Source: Melieria omissa
Taxonomy: Eukaryota; Arthropoda; Insecta; Diptera; Ulidiidae
NCBI GenBank assembly: GCA_963971225.1
Contig: OZ020269.1
Coordinates: 105,533,486-105,597,485, forward strand
Direction: 5' to 3'
Length of the DNA: 64,000 bases
Under the pieces are notes generated by a model that saw only the letters and a program-made list of their open reading frames with translations, had not been told where the DNA came from and searched no databases. This document shows positions 44,087 through 56,529 of this stretch, piece by piece (the first letter of the stretch is position 1; the number at the start of each line of letters is the position of its first letter). Position numbers and translations under genes: made by a program.

Positions 44087-44453
44087 TCAAAAAGAGAAAA
44101 TCGACGGAGGCCAAAATGGCTCAAGGTGAAACTCTTCTAGTATTCCTCTGGAGCCAACCTGCGGTCTCATACGAGTCAAACGAGTTAGACCTCCTAATGA
44201 AGAAGAACCGATCCAAGATCTCGACTTTCGCAGATCAGAAATCGTCCAAGGTACGCTGTGCCATGCAGTGACGGAAGAAATATGGTATGGTTTCCATCTT
44301 TTCCTCACCGTCACAGCTTCTAAAGACATCACTAGACGAAAGACCCCATTTGATGAACATAAACTCAGTAATGCAGAGTGACCGAACACTGAGTTCGAAG
44401 TGCTGTCGAATGGAGATTCGACTCAAGGACACTTCAAAAGGCGCTTTCCTCAT
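44087..44453 (-). pseudogene. LINE remnant, C-terminal cysteine-rich region
   Basis: On the minus strand the frame 44453-44235 ends with VFRSCDGEEKMETIPYFFRH, then CMAQRTLDDF. This matches the CRxCxxEEExxEHFLCxCPAL segment at the C-terminus of I/R1/jockey-type LINE proteins. Several cysteines are lost (first Cys to Phe, the HFLC Cys to Arg). After a frame change the next part (DLRK, then FIRRSNSFDSYETAGWL in another frame) fits the last residues of such proteins. It is the same kind of relic as 36014-36498, perhaps the same family. Confidence 0.65.
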
Positions 44454-44460
44454 GGACAGA

Positions 44461-46586
44461 TAGTGTCAGTAGAAAATTTAATTGATTCATTAACCTTTTT
44501 CTGTGCCTTGAGTAGAAAACTACGCACAAAAGACTATGTTTCAAATTTTTATTTTAAACCCTTTATTTTTTGTATTTATATTGTATTTTGTATTTGTATT
44601 TAACCCTTAAAGTTTTGTAAAAATTTATGACTTTATTATAAGCATTATTTTACACTCAAAAAGAGGTTTTCCATTGAAACAATCAATTTTCTTGGAACTT
44701 TCATGAACAAAGTTACGTTAGTCCTTGCGTAGATTTCGTAGAACGCATTTATAGATTTTGGCAGGAAAAATTACATTTATATTGCGTTTCTTTGAAGAAG
44801 AACAAAGCAAAGAAAGCAACAGCTGAGAGAGTTGATTTTTCATGAATCGAAATAAATAGCAACAATACCATGTATACACAAAAATATATCACTAATGAAA
44901 AAGAAGAAGAAGAATCTATCTGCAAGAAGGAAAATAAGCATAATTAAGGAAATTAAAGGACAATAAAGGATAAGTAATATAAAGGAAGAAAAGTAATTGT
45001 AAATTTATTTTACTTTTCTTATTTGTTTCCTCAAAAATTATAATAAAAATAACAAATTGTTTCCTCAAAAATTATAATAAAAATAACAAATTGTTTTCTC
45101 AAAAATTGTAATACAAACATTTTTTGTACTCGTTTCTTTTCGAAATTACACTAAAAATGTGCTGAAATCGTGTATGCATTGAAATCTACGCAAAGGTAAG
45201 CGGCGTAATTAATTTGAGGGGCAGAGGAAGGTTAATGAAATGACATTGATTTTGCAAATATTTAATTGCTTAAATTAGTGATTTGATTAATTAATGAAAC
45301 TAACTAAAACTAATCACAGCTTGAAATTTCATACATTTGCACTGTTGCAATAAATTTATTTTACTTGGCGACTTGCTGACTTATTTGCGTCCTGTGGCAA
45401 CACTGTCGATTGCCTTTACCGTCGCGTAATTCATCAAATTTTCAAAGTAATTAAATTGTTTGCATTCGTTTGCAGTTGGCTGCACATGTAAACGTGCATG
45501 TGTGTGACTGTGTGTCTGTATGTGTGTGTGCTGAACATGTGAAAACACAGGTGCGCGTCGATTTAGTGAAATAGAAGCCAGAAAAGTTTGACAGAATTTT
45601 GCAAAAAAAAACCAAAAAAAAGAAGAAAAAATTAGAGCCCTCTGCTCCAGTAGGAATAATTTGTTAATATATATGTTTATAGAATTTCCATCCCCCTTAA
45701 AAAAAACTTCATATTACGCCCACGTTTCTAACTGCACTGTTGATTACATTAGATGTTAGAAATTTTCACGTGTGAAATGCAAATAAAACCAAACCAACAA
45801 ACAGGAAATTGAAATGAGATTTAAATCGGTTAATTTGAAAAACGCTTTGGCAACAAAATACAAATAACGCACACACACTCACGCACACACATACAGTGCA
45901 CGACTATAGTTAAAAGCCGCTTAGAAGCTAAAATGCGTCACGTGAGCGCTTTTTGATAACAGCCAAAGCACTAAAACGACACGCTTCGTTCGCCATCAAA
46001 GCGCAAAAAGGGTTTATTAATTTGCATATGAAGTATGAAAATTCATACATATATGTATTTGTATATATGTATGTGTAGGTTTGTGTGCATGTGCAAGAAT
46101 CAAACAGATGTAAATTAGCACACTTTGTGACCCAATTACGGTTTTATGTACACAAAACCTTTTCTAGTTTAGTATTTATAGAAAAAAATACTTGCACACA
46201 TTACAGAAGTTCCGTACTTGAAACTTTAAATAAGGAGAACTTGCACAGGCTCATTGAAGCTTCATATTCCGAAATAAGAAAAATTAAAATAAGAACACTT
46301 CAATGTTTATGTTTTGCCATTCAAAGATGATTTAAAGACAAATAGTAACAATTGATCAAATAGTTCGGCCAAACTAAAAGGGACTAAATGGTTGCTACGC
46401 TTTGAAAAATTTTTTTTACAGGAGTTTGTTGTATGTAATGATTTCTTGCCCTTTGGACACAACTTTCTTCTTTACTAATTATAGAAAACTTCACTTGTAC
46501 CAAATTCTGCATTCAGACAGAATTTATATCGATTGTAATACGACTTGATGGTCTCCATTAATTTGCGTTTTACTTCCGTATCTACT
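44461..46586. other. AT-rich non-coding DNA with a 34 bp triple repeat
   Basis: 45024-45125 holds three copies of a 34 bp unit starting TGTTTCCTCAAAAATTATAA (45024, 45058, 45092). A TG/GTGT stretch lies near 45500-45530 and a CA stretch near 45870. Otherwise unique. The frame at 46085-46330 is unremarkable. Confidence 0.6.
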
Positions 46587-46740
46587 GAGAAACCTCAGTA
46601 GATTCTGTGGTGCCAAAGAAGCCAAAGAGATCGCTTCTCAACATATCATTGTCAAAAGTCTTAAAAGCTGGGCAGGCACACAGAAAGTGGTCCGCCCCTC
46701 TTGTCATCCATCTCAAAGACAAAACATAGCGCTTTGTCAG
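46587..46740 (-). pseudogene. Probable LINE C-terminal scrap
   Basis: The minus-strand translation includes TRGADHFLCACPAFKTF, then LRSDLFGFF. ADHFLCxCPAF is the hallmark of the cysteine-rich C-terminal region of I/R1/jockey-type LINE proteins, and the spacing to LRSDL (usually LG...) is right. The segment is short and has no start or other domain. Confidence 0.55.
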
Positions 46741-47064
46741 AAATTTATAATTTTTCATGTGATTTGCTCACATAATGTGGTTCGTCTTTAGGCCGTCAAA
46801 TTTCCTGCAGTCCTCTCCTGCATAGAGACAGAAGAAACTGCACGATTGAAAGCATTAACCCATTAGTTAGCAATGTCTTTGATGCATATAGAAGTGGAAA
46901 AATTGGATCAGCCCCAAAGTCATTCAAGCTAAGGAGGATACGACTAAGAATTGTATGACCAATAATTCAGCCAGACGAAAGAGCACTCAGTTACTCTGTC
47001 CACCTTAGCAAATCCTTCGACCGAAAATGGTATTAAACAAAGTCTTTTTATGTTTGGCGGCAGT
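46741..47064. other. Non-coding spacer
   Basis: Unique sequence before the 162 bp array. I see nothing in it that I can support. Confidence 0.5.
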
Positions 47065-47770
47065 ACATGTTTGGCTTGTTGCTACAACAACAATTACTTG
47101 AATAAGAAACTTTTCAGCCAGGTGAAAGAAGATCCAATTAATAGTCCGTAGCGGCAAATCATCGAACTAAAGATGTCTTTCACAGTATCTTACGAGTATT
47201 TGTCTTTTGGGGAGAGTACGTAGGTATTTATCTTTTTAATACAACAACAAAAAATTACACTGAAATCTCAAACAATTCAGCCAACGAAAGTAGATCCAAT
47301 CAATAGTCCGTAGCGGCAAATCATCCAACTAAAGATTTCTTTTACAGGGTCTTGCAAGTATTTGTCTTTTAGGAAGAGTACATAGATGTTTATCTTTTTG
47401 CTACAACAACAACAAATTACACAAAAATGACATTTATTCAGCCAAACGAAAGAAGATCCAATTAATAGTCCGTAGCGGCAGATCATCGAACTAAAGATAT
47501 TTTTTACAGGGTCTTGCGAGTATTTGTCTTTTGGGGTGAGTACATAATTGTTTATCTTTTTGCTACAACAACAAAAAATTACACTAAAATCGCAAACCAT
47601 CCAGAGAGACGAAAGAAGATCCAATTAATACATAATCCACATCAACAAATCTTCCAAAAGGATATGGTTCCAACAGGGTCTTATTTGTCTTTCGGAAATA
47701 GTACAAACTTGTATATTTGTGCAAAAACTACATTTGAAAACCTATACAATTCGGTCAGTCAAAAAGGAAA
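47065..47770. repeat. 162 bp tandem array, about 4.4 copies
   Basis: AGTCCGTAGCGGCA recurs at 47143, 47305 and 47467, exactly 162 bp apart, with a diverged copy near 47629. Because 162 is divisible by three, a minus-strand frame (47624-47277, 115 codons) encodes two copies of a 54-residue unit containing CCCSKKIN, KDKYxQDPVKxIF and MICRYGLLIGS. The frame is broken by a one-base deletion between copies near 47276. There is no known domain, and I doubt that it is a real protein. Confidence 0.9.
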
Positions 47771-47908
47771 CCAATATGTTATCTCTCCGGTAAGAATCCG
47801 AATCTGTGAAGAGTTCCATCTACTAAACATTGAAATTGTAGGAAGAAATGAAGCAATGAAGCCGGAGAAAAGCATCCTCAACTTCACTTTTTATGATATT
47901 AACCAATT

Positions 47909-48797
47909 TACAGGGTGGTCCATTTTGCGTTTGGAATTTGAACTACGCTTTATTTCGAAAATGGCAGTCCAAATATTAAAAGTTTGACATTTACGAAATG
48001 GGACGCTATACGCTTGAGTAAAATTGGGAGATATTGAGAACTTACTTCCAAAGTGGAGAGTCTTCAACCCAATCTGTAAGAAATTAAAAAAAAAATTTCA
48101 AAAACAAAATTGGCCTTCAACTCAGTTTGTGGATCATTTTGTGAAGCGAACTCGTGAAATTGGATAGTTAATGGATCAAAAAACCCGTTCCCGTTCTCGC
48201 ACAGTGCGCACAGCCGAAAACATTGCTTTTGTAGCCAAAAATATGCGTGAACATCCATCAACGTCAACTCGCCATCGCTCTCAGGAATTGAACATTTCCC
48301 GCACTTCTTTGATGAGAATTTTGCATAAAGATTTCGGTATGAAGGCTTACAAAATTCAATTGGTCCAAGAACTGAAGGCTCATGACCATCCGGCACGTAA
48401 CTTTTGGGCACCGTTTTCGAAAATTGAATTATCAGCCGAAATTCTAAAGTCAATTAGCCGCCTCGGAGCTGCGATTTAGGTCCATTAGACTTTTTTTGTG
48501 TGGAGCCGTAAAGACAAGTGTTACGCTAACCATCCAGAGACGATTGAAGCTTTGAAACATGAAATCGAAGTGGCCATTCAGGAAATTCTACCTGGAACAA
48601 TCGAAAAAGTAGTTGAAAATTGGGTTGACCGAATGGCGTACTGTAAGGCCAGTCATGGCAGTCGTCGAACGATATCGTTTTTCATTCTTAAATAACAAAG
48701 TCCAAGCTTTGTAATAAAACAGGAATTTTCAAAAAATATTCATTCGTTTTTTTTAATAACCCATTCAAATTCCAAATCTTAAATGGTCCACCCTGTA
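47909..48797 (+). mobile_element. Internally deleted mariner-family element, 889 bp with TA
   Basis: TA flanks (47909-47910 and 48796-48797) enclose imperfect inverted ends of about 35 bp. Each starts CAGGGTGG, continues CCATTT and then TTTGGAATTTGAA. The interior is a transposase gene lacking its middle. Full-length relatives are about 1.3 kb. It belongs to a different subfamily from the element at 1165-1781, since the ends differ (CAGGGTGGWCC against TAGGGTGTTT). Confidence 0.93.
47998..48695 (+). pseudogene. Deleted and mutated transposase gene of the 47909-48797 element
   Basis: The N-terminal DNA-binding part is recognisable across frameshifts (TYFQSGESSTQSVR, then FQKQNWPSTQFVDHFVKRT, with a stop near 48166). 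Translation from 48171 gives RTVRTAENIAFV, then STRHRSQELNISRTSLMRIL and KAYKIQLVQELKAHDHPA. The catalytic core is then lost. The C-terminal part resumes as DKCYANHPETIEALKHEIEV and NWVDRMAYCKASHGS. All three catalytic aspartates are gone, so it is inactive. Confidence 0.92.
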
Positions 48798-48814
48798 TTT
48801 CACACTTTTTGACT

Positions 48815-49370
48815 CATGGATTAAGGACAAAGCCAGAAAAGTGCAGTTACTTAGCTTCAGCAGGCAGTCAGAAGGTATTTTGAATCATAACACCAAGACA
48901 ACAACATCTTCAAGAGGAAAACTAACAATAGTTCACAATAAGAATCTGCATGAAAGTGCGCCCATAGAGCCTTTTCAATCAAATCTATTCTAAACTAACC
49001 AAATATGACACAGAAGAAGTGCAGTTACTAAGCTTCATCCAGCTAGTGGTGATCGCTTGATCGCTTTGTTATGATTTCAATCATGAGACCAAAAAAAAAG
49101 TTTTTCAAAAAGTAGCTCACAACGGGTCATAAAATCGTGCGAGTCGAAAAACAACAATCAAGCTTCTAATCTAAGCAACTGCGACCCAGAAGAACTTCAG
49201 TTACAAATTAGCAAATTTTTACTTCTTGATTACTTTTTGTGATCTAAACCATGAGACCAAGAAAGGAACTCAAAAAGGCACTTACGAAAGACCACTAAGG
49301 CCTGCAAGTAAAGACAATAACAACAATCGATTGAACAGTTCTCAACTTAACCTAACTTATTAGGGCACAA
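48815..49370. repeat. ~178 bp tandem array, three diverged copies
   Basis: GTGCAGTTACTTAGCTTCA at about 48841, GTGCAGTTACTAAGCTTCA at about 49019 and TTCAGTTACAAATTAGC at about 49196 mark copies 177-178 bp apart. Each copy also has GAGACCAA/CACCAAGA and ACAACAAxCAAxC phrases in the same order. Confidence 0.82.
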
Positions 49371-50329
49371 CTGAGTGTTGATAGTTTTTTATAACTTCGA
49401 AGCTTTACTCAGAGAAATTGGTATATGTACCAATGTATTTGATTCAAAATGTCCAATAGCTACAACTTTCCTCCGCATACAGATTGGGCTTTTAAAAAAT
49501 GTCTCGTCTTTTGAGAATTCATAAAATCTATTTAAAACCAATTTTATAAAATAAAAAGCACAATAATAAATGGTTTCTGATTGCTGTTCATTTCATGCCA
49601 ATTACTCAATTAATTATTAAAATATTTGAACTGATTTTGAAGGAGCAGTGAAAGGGATGCAACTCCGAGTTCACTTTTTTTTTAGTTCACTGCATTTGGC
49701 ACTTCAACTTTTCAACATGATTTGTATTTTTCTTTTATTCTTCGACTATTCTTTTTTATTTCTATTTGTGTCACAAATTAATCGTAAATTCGTTTCACTC
49801 AAACCAAAGTGGACGACTTGAGTAGTTTCCATTACACAGTGTCGTTGCTCATCCTCCGCATCAACTGCAAACACAAACACACACACACATGTACTCCTAC
49901 ATTTATACATACATACACACATAGCATACAGTGAGGCAATCAGTGGCCATTTTACATAAAAGTCTCTGGATTGTTTGAGATTGTTTTTCCTCCAATTAAT
50001 TGACGTCGACGTTGCAGAAGGTCAGTCATCATCAAATGGTTGACATGTTGCGGGTGAAGGTTTCAGTTTCGAATTTCACTCAGCAATTGGCTGCATTCGA
50101 CGCTGTCAATCGGTGCCAGTGTGCGAAGGCAAAAGGTTCAATCGAGGTCAAACGACCAATTTGCTTTTAGAAAATGCAGTGCAGTGTTTTTTATGGCTGT
50201 CAATTAAGTTCGTAGCCTTCGTTTGACGTTTTGCACAAAATTGACAGAAACTGAGTAGAAATATAGAGAAATTAAAAAGAAATAAATGTACTTGGAAGTA
50301 TTAGTGAAGAACATAGAGTGAAGTGAAAA
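49371..50329. other. Unique non-coding DNA
   Basis: AT-rich with a CA run near 49873-49890. Nothing gene-like is visible. It includes TGGCTGTCAATTAAGTTCGT near 50196, without a partner. Confidence 0.5.
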
Positions 50330-50945
50330 AATAGTCACCCAGCAGTGTTGTCTAGTTAGGAAAAAAATAATTTAAAAAATTATAAAAATTAAAAAAAATA
50401 TTATAACTTTATTATTCAGCAAAGTGCTGAAGCAAAGTTTTGCTGAGCTTACAGTAAATTTATAAAATTTCGAAACAATTTTCTACAACAAAGAAAAGAA
50501 CAAATAGTTTTTTAATTATTTTCATTTACAATGTTTTTTTGTTTTTTCTTACAGAACACGACAATCTGTAAGTGTAGGTAAAACATAATTTATTAAAAAT
50601 TAAAAAAATATTAATTTCATGGCTATTCAACAAAGTGCTTCACCAAAACTTTGCTGAGCTGAGCAGCCAATTTATAAAATTGCTAAGCAAATTTTATCAA
50701 CAGAAAAAAGAACAAATAATTTCTTACTTATATTACAGGTCCCGACAATCTGGTTAGGGCTGAAAAAAAAATTTATAAAAATAAAAAAAAAAATCATAAT
50801 TTCATGACAATTCATCAAAGTGCTTCACCAAACCTTTGCTGAGCTAAACAGAAAATTTATAAAATTTCGAAGCAATTTATATCAACAGAGAAAAGAACAA
50901 ATCATTTTTTGCTTATTTTCATTTTAAATCTTTTTTTTCATTCAT
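50330..50945. repeat. ~185-211 bp tandem array, three copies
   Basis: AAAGTGCT followed by GA/TCA...AA(A/C)(A/C)TTTGCTGAGCT occurs at 50421, 50632 and 50817. Each is followed by AATTTATAAAATT and AGAAAAGAACAAAT, and the spacer contains CGACAATCTG. Spacing is 211 and 185 bp. Composition is very AT-rich. Confidence 0.85.
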
Positions 50946-53092
50946 TAAAATACCAAAGCAAAAACAACCAAATGCCATCGACAGAAAATCATTTCAGAAT
51001 TCGCGCATTTGGCCAAATTGAATTGTTTCCGTCTGCCAAAGATGATGACAGAGGATAACGTGACAAATGCGAAATAATTTGCCAGATAAATCACAAACTG
51101 TCGCCAAGCAGAGTTGCCAGCCAAACAACAATCACGGCCAGCAACAGCCAGCAAACTGCAAAAGCTGGGAAGAAGGCGGCCGCGCGTCACTCTTCTCGTA
51201 GCTTCTCATAGCTTTCAATATTTGCACTTAGTAAAAAAAAAATACTGAAAATAAGCATCAAATCGACGGCCACAAAAAAGTGGGCAGACACACAAACAGG
51301 AAACGGAAATGTGCAGACACGCAGTCAGCAGCGCAGCACAGCAAAGCCGAAATGGTTTTTTAACACTAAAGCATAAATTGTGCTCATCACTGACAGCAGC
51401 ATACAGCCGCCGTTTTTCTCCCCTTCAGAAAAAATCATCAACATCAGCGCCAGCTGCGACCAACTAAAGAGCGAACGCGCGTCGCTTGTTCGCGCTCGCC
51501 GCTCGCCGCTGTGTGGCCGACGTTAAGCAACTTCATTCATTTCGCTTGTGCCACATGTTGGCTCATCAATAAAATCATCGAGGTCATTAAGTGGATTAAC
51601 TGCTGCCATCAGCCGCATACGGCGCCACTTGCTGCGATTTTCACGCCACCGTTAACCCAACATCCGTTGTCGTTCGGCGCCCGCAACCCGCCGCCTTTCA
51701 CTTTTTGCTTTACGCTCGCTTTTCGCCGCCCTTCCCTCGCCCGCTGTCGAACGCTTGAAGTGTGTCTGAGACAATATTTTTTGCGTCTTTATTGTTTGTT
51801 TTTGCTTTGAGTTTGTTGTTCTTTTCACAACATCCGCTCGAACAGTGACCCGAACATTATCCACGTTTACTTTTTTTTTTTTTCACTTAGCACTTCATAT
51901 CGCTGGCTCGAGTGTTGCTTCTAGTGTGGGCAATGACCGGCCGAGCCAAACGAATCGGCCCGGAGTGATTTTCTAGCAAGAAAGCAGTTTTAACATTTTA
52001 AGCCCCAAACGCAGCGGATTACTTAAGAATCTTTAACCTACTAACATCTTAACACATGGTTGGATTCTTAAAAGATATTCTTAATAACATTTGAGTGTTG
52101 CTATTTGGTTGGGCCATGACCGGCCAATTTACCCAAAAAAAAAACAAATCGACTCTCAATGGTTTTTCAGCGAGAGAGCAGCTTTACGATGTACAGACCA
52201 CATTGGATATATTATCTTTTTGACCCTAACGCAGGATTCTATTGTTTTCTTAAATTCCGAGAATTTTGATTTTTTTTTTAAGATCATTAGAAGTCGTCAA
52301 CTAACGATTCATTTGTTATGTAGGAATTTACTGACTAAAACAGCTCCAGGTTAGAACTTTGCCAAAACAGATCACTTTATTGGAGGTCCTTTAGTTCCCT
52401 AGACGATGAGTATAAGTGGGCAGTCGTCCACTCCGTCTTGATGAGTGTATCCTTTGTTTACTCGACTAGGTCCTTGTAAGACATGATACATAACTCATCT
52501 TCTTGTATGGAGATTTGTCTCAAAAATTTGGTCCACTAACTGCGCTGTCTCAGCATCTTCAAGTTATAACCTCAAGTTTCTTCTTCGAGGTGATTTAGTA
52601 GAATATAAACTGACACCCCAGGGGCACAATAGATCAATTCTGGTCTCAGTGCACATTTCCCCTTTCAAATCTATCTAAACTGACACCTGTCTCTAACCAT
52701 GTCCCTTTATAATTGCAGTTACTCGTAGTCGTCTCAGGCTTCTCCGGCCCAAGCAAAGACTTTTTTGCCTTCCCTGCCTCAACGGCTCTTGAAGGTTAAC
52801 CCTAGAATATTCTTCAATTCATTGCCTCCGTCCATCTTCTCAGATGAGGCCAGTTTGTCCAGTTGTGGACTATCCTTTCCAAAGTGCAACTGGTAAGACC
52901 GGTCATATCTCCAGAAAACCTTTTTGGTTATGATTTCATTCTCATTTGCTCATTCTGCTCTATTCCATAGTTTATCTTGATCCCCATTTGAATGCTACTA
53001 AACGGTCAAAAGGTAACAACAGTTGGTACTGAAGGCTTAGCCACAATTTGGTACCACAAGAAATACACGAGTATAATCTAGCAGAACCTAGG
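50946..53092. other. Unique non-coding DNA, GC-rich island 51080-51830 and a ~75 bp duplication
   Basis: 51080-51830 is GC-richer with many CG dinucleotides (GCGCGCAAC and similar). Its frames (51511-51810 plus, 51652-51864 minus) are unsupported. A segment with GAGTGTTGCT...GACCGGCC...AGCAG at about 51909-51990 is repeated at about 52093-52172. 52380-53040 is unique. Confidence 0.55.
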
Positions 53093-54045
53093 CCTCAAAT
53101 AGTGGTCGATAGATATCCAAAAAAGATATTCAAGACCTCAAGTAGTGATCCATATATATTCAACGACAGATATTCAAAGCCTCAAGTAGTGGTCGATGGA
53201 AATTCAGTGACAGATACCGAAGGCCTCAAGTAGTGGTCGATAGTTGTTCAAGGACAGATTTCCAAGACCTCAAATAGTGGTCCGTAAATATTCAACGACA
53301 GATATCCAAGGCCTCAAGTAGTTGTCGATAGATATTCAAGGACAGGTATTCAAGGCCTTCAGTAGTGGTCGATAGATATTCAACGACAGATATCCAAGGC
53401 CTCAAGTAGTTGTCGAAAAATATTCAAGGGCAGATATCCAAGACCTCAAGTAGTGGTCGAAATATTTTTAAGGACAGATATCCAAGGCCTCAAATAGTGG
53501 TTGAAAGATATTCAAGGACAGATATTCAAGGCCTCCAGTAGTGGTCGATAAATATTCAACGACAAATATCGAAGACCTCAAGTAGTGGCCGGTAGATATT
53601 CAAGGACAGATATCCAAGGCTTCAAGTAGTGGTCGATAGATATTCAACGACAGATATCCAAGATTTCAAGTAGTGGTCCATAGAATTTCAAGGACAGATA
53701 TTCAAGACCTCAAGTAGTGGTCCATAGATATTCAACGACAGATATCCGAGGCCTCAAGTAGTGGTCCATAGATATTTAACAACAGATATTCAAGGCCTCA
53801 AGAAGTGGTCCATAGATATCCAACGACAAATATCCCAGAAGTAGTGGTCGATATGTTCTCAACGACAGATATCCAAGATTTGGCGAAAGATATTCAACGA
53901 CAGATGTCAGAGGACTCAAGTAGTGGTCGACAGATATTCAAGGACAGATATCCAAGACATCAAGTAGTGGTCCATAGATATTCAACGATAGATATCTAAG
54001 GCCTCAAGAAGTGGTCAAGTGCTATAGCTTCTAAGACATCTGAGG
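53093..54045. repeat. 44 bp minisatellite, about 21-22 copies
   Basis: The consensus is CCTCAAGTAGTGGTCSATAG followed by ATATTCAASGACAGATATCC and AAGR. Copies run almost unbroken from 53093. Two positions vary in a partly alternating way: CAACGACAG against CAAGGACAG, and AAGG against AAGA at the copy end. This hints at an 88 bp higher-order unit. A 44 bp unit is not a multiple of three, so the array is not coding. The last copies (54002 on) are strongly diverged and one near 53840 is shortened. Confidence 0.96.
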
Positions 54046-56529
54046 CCTTAAATTGAAGATGTGAAGAAGCGATTGAGAGCTCTAAAAAGTGATCGATATC
54101 TTTCCGCTCACAGTCCTCGAAAACCCCAAGAAGTGGTGGCAAGTTTTACTTTCAAGTAAGTTTACATTCTACCAACAACAATAATGATCTCTTGTAGATC
54201 ATAAGAAAAGAATCTCTTACCAGTTAATAGACTCTGTAGACAGCTGAAAAGAAAAGTCTTCTTTTGATGGGCAGAACTTTTACTCTCGAAGAGATGACAA
54301 GACTGAAACCTCGACATTACTGCAAATCAATATGGCTGCTCTGTTCTACAAAGCAAATAAAGCGCCTGACCACAACTCGCCAAACATATCCTTGCTTCAC
54401 TCACACAATTTTACTGCTTCCTTACAGCTTATTTACTTTCGGTTTCATCACAATTTTTTTTGTTGTTGCTTGTTTTTGTTTATGTTTATATTTGCTTTGT
54501 GCAACATCTGGCGAGACAAGCTGACCTAAAGTATTCTCGTTCCTTCTGCTAATTCTTACAATCGCACCACTAACCTGAACTCTCTTATCTTTACTGCCTT
54601 TCAAAGTTGTCGTGTTCTTCCACTTCTTCTTTTTGTTCTTGTTATTATTATACGCGCCTTCCGTGCAACGTGAACGCCTTATTGTTGTCATTTTAGTGGC
54701 AGTTATTGCATTTGTTGTTGTTGTTGTTGGTGTTGTTGCTGTTGTGTGTTATTGACATATAAGAATTAGGTTGAATTATTAACTGACAGCTCAGTGAACT
54801 GAAAACGAAAACTTTATTAAATTTGTGCGGACAGATTTAAAATGACAACAACAAGCACACGTTAAGTAAATAACAGTTAATGTGCAGGCAACTGACTTGG
54901 CATACTTTTAGGCTGTGCCATCTGGTTTTGACTTATTCACTCAAATTCAATTAAAGGAGGTGAAGTAATTGTTGTTGTAGCTGTTTCAGTTTAAATTTCA
55001 CAAACACATATGGTGAGTATATAAGAATATACTTATGTATTGGGTTATGTCATAAATAATTATTTTTTCCTAGATTTTGAATACTTCTCGAACGAAATAT
55101 TAGCGGTACTCACTCTTCGTAGCATTTTAGGTCTAAAGTTATTATCGTAGCTATTTTTAAATTTTCGATGAATGAATTTATGGCAATGAGTTTAATGAAA
55201 ACCCAGTTTACTCACAGTATCCAAAGTTGTGTGGGGTCCTACAAATACTTCGGTTTTCTCTCATGGAACCCAAGAATTCTGTACTCACTTGATTTGAACT
55301 CTTTGGGTTTTTCAGTTATTCATTTATGTACTGAATTGGAGCTTCGAAAATAAGATCAATCAAAATAAAAAAGATCTCAAGACAACTCTCAGAGACAACT
55401 CATTGAAAATGGAATCAATGAAATGAAAATGAATTACTCAATAGACGACCCGATTATCGGTGCATATTCAACTGTTCTCTGTACCGTAAATATCTTGCAA
55501 TAACTTTGCCAATGAAAGGTCCTTCCTTATGTTATTTCCTTACTTTCTCAACCCTATTCACAACTGAGAAATAGAAATGCTTTAGAAATGCGACAAACAT
55601 GTCAGCTGAATATTTTGTTGCGATAAGTGCAACGCCCGCAACAGATTGCCCGATGTCACATGCCAACGTAACAGCTCATGAAATTTATGCAAAGTTCAAG
55701 TCTGCATTGAGCGAAACATTCAACCAGAAATTAGTGAGCAGATTGCAGTTGTTGAATTGATTTTTCGGGGAAGCTGTTGCAGCTGCAACGCTGACAGTGC
55801 ATGCAACATAGATCAGCCGGAAATGGCTGTGCGAGGTTTGATACATAAAATGGCATTACGAGTGCTGCATGCATTACAAAAGTATCTGCACAAATGCGTA
55901 GCGGAAAATCACTCGGAAATAATGCACAAACTTTCGCCCATCGAGCTGTTCAGCATAATAGGAATAACGATGGCACAGCGTCGAAGCCGCTGAAACGATA
56001 CTGGCGGCTGTTGGTTGGTTGGTTGACTGCTTGGCGAATGTAGTAAAAAGTCTAAGTGATGGCTTGCGCTGACTTGAGTGATGATGGCACATAAGCTGCA
56101 AATCGCACGTACAACAACACTGCACTGCACCACTGCACTTCAACCAGCCACCCAGTCATACATGCTCACACACGCACACATACACACAGAAAACGTGAGT
56201 TGCAGCAATTGAGGTATGCGCCACTGCTGTGTGATCCGTTTTGATGACAGTCAGCGTAAAGTCGCTCCGTCTCGTCGGCAACAGTCGCCGTTGCGCCGAA
56301 CTCGTCTCAGCAGTGGGACACAAAATAATGTGACGCTGCACGTGGTGACATTTGATTTTTGCTTTGTGATTTTGTGCTGGATTTGAGCAGTGAAAATGCA
56401 TCAAATAAAAGCTGCAATGTATTCTATGTAAGTGTATGCGCGTGTGTGTGAGATAGCTTTGGTTCGTTCCACTAAAAGTTAACCAAAAGCTATTAATGTG
56501 TACTGTAGAGTGTAATTTAGAAATGGCGG
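54046..56529. other. Unique non-coding DNA with TTG runs
   Basis: TTG repeats lie near 54712-54740 and a CA run near 56161-56186. 55107-55157 is copy 2 of a short dispersed repeat. Frames at 54264-54529, 54422-54691, 55757-55993 and 55874-56143 overlap on opposite strands or lack domains. Confidence 0.5.
55107..55157. repeat. Dispersed ~50 bp repeat (copy 2)
   Basis: TTCGTAGCATTTTAGGTCTA and then AAAGTTATTATCGTAGC, matching 28786-28835 in the same orientation. Confidence 0.7.

Noticed and set aside
47514..47987. 157-codon plus-strand frame
   Set aside because: It runs from the 162 bp tandem array into the mariner element end, two unrelated sequences, so it is a chance frame.
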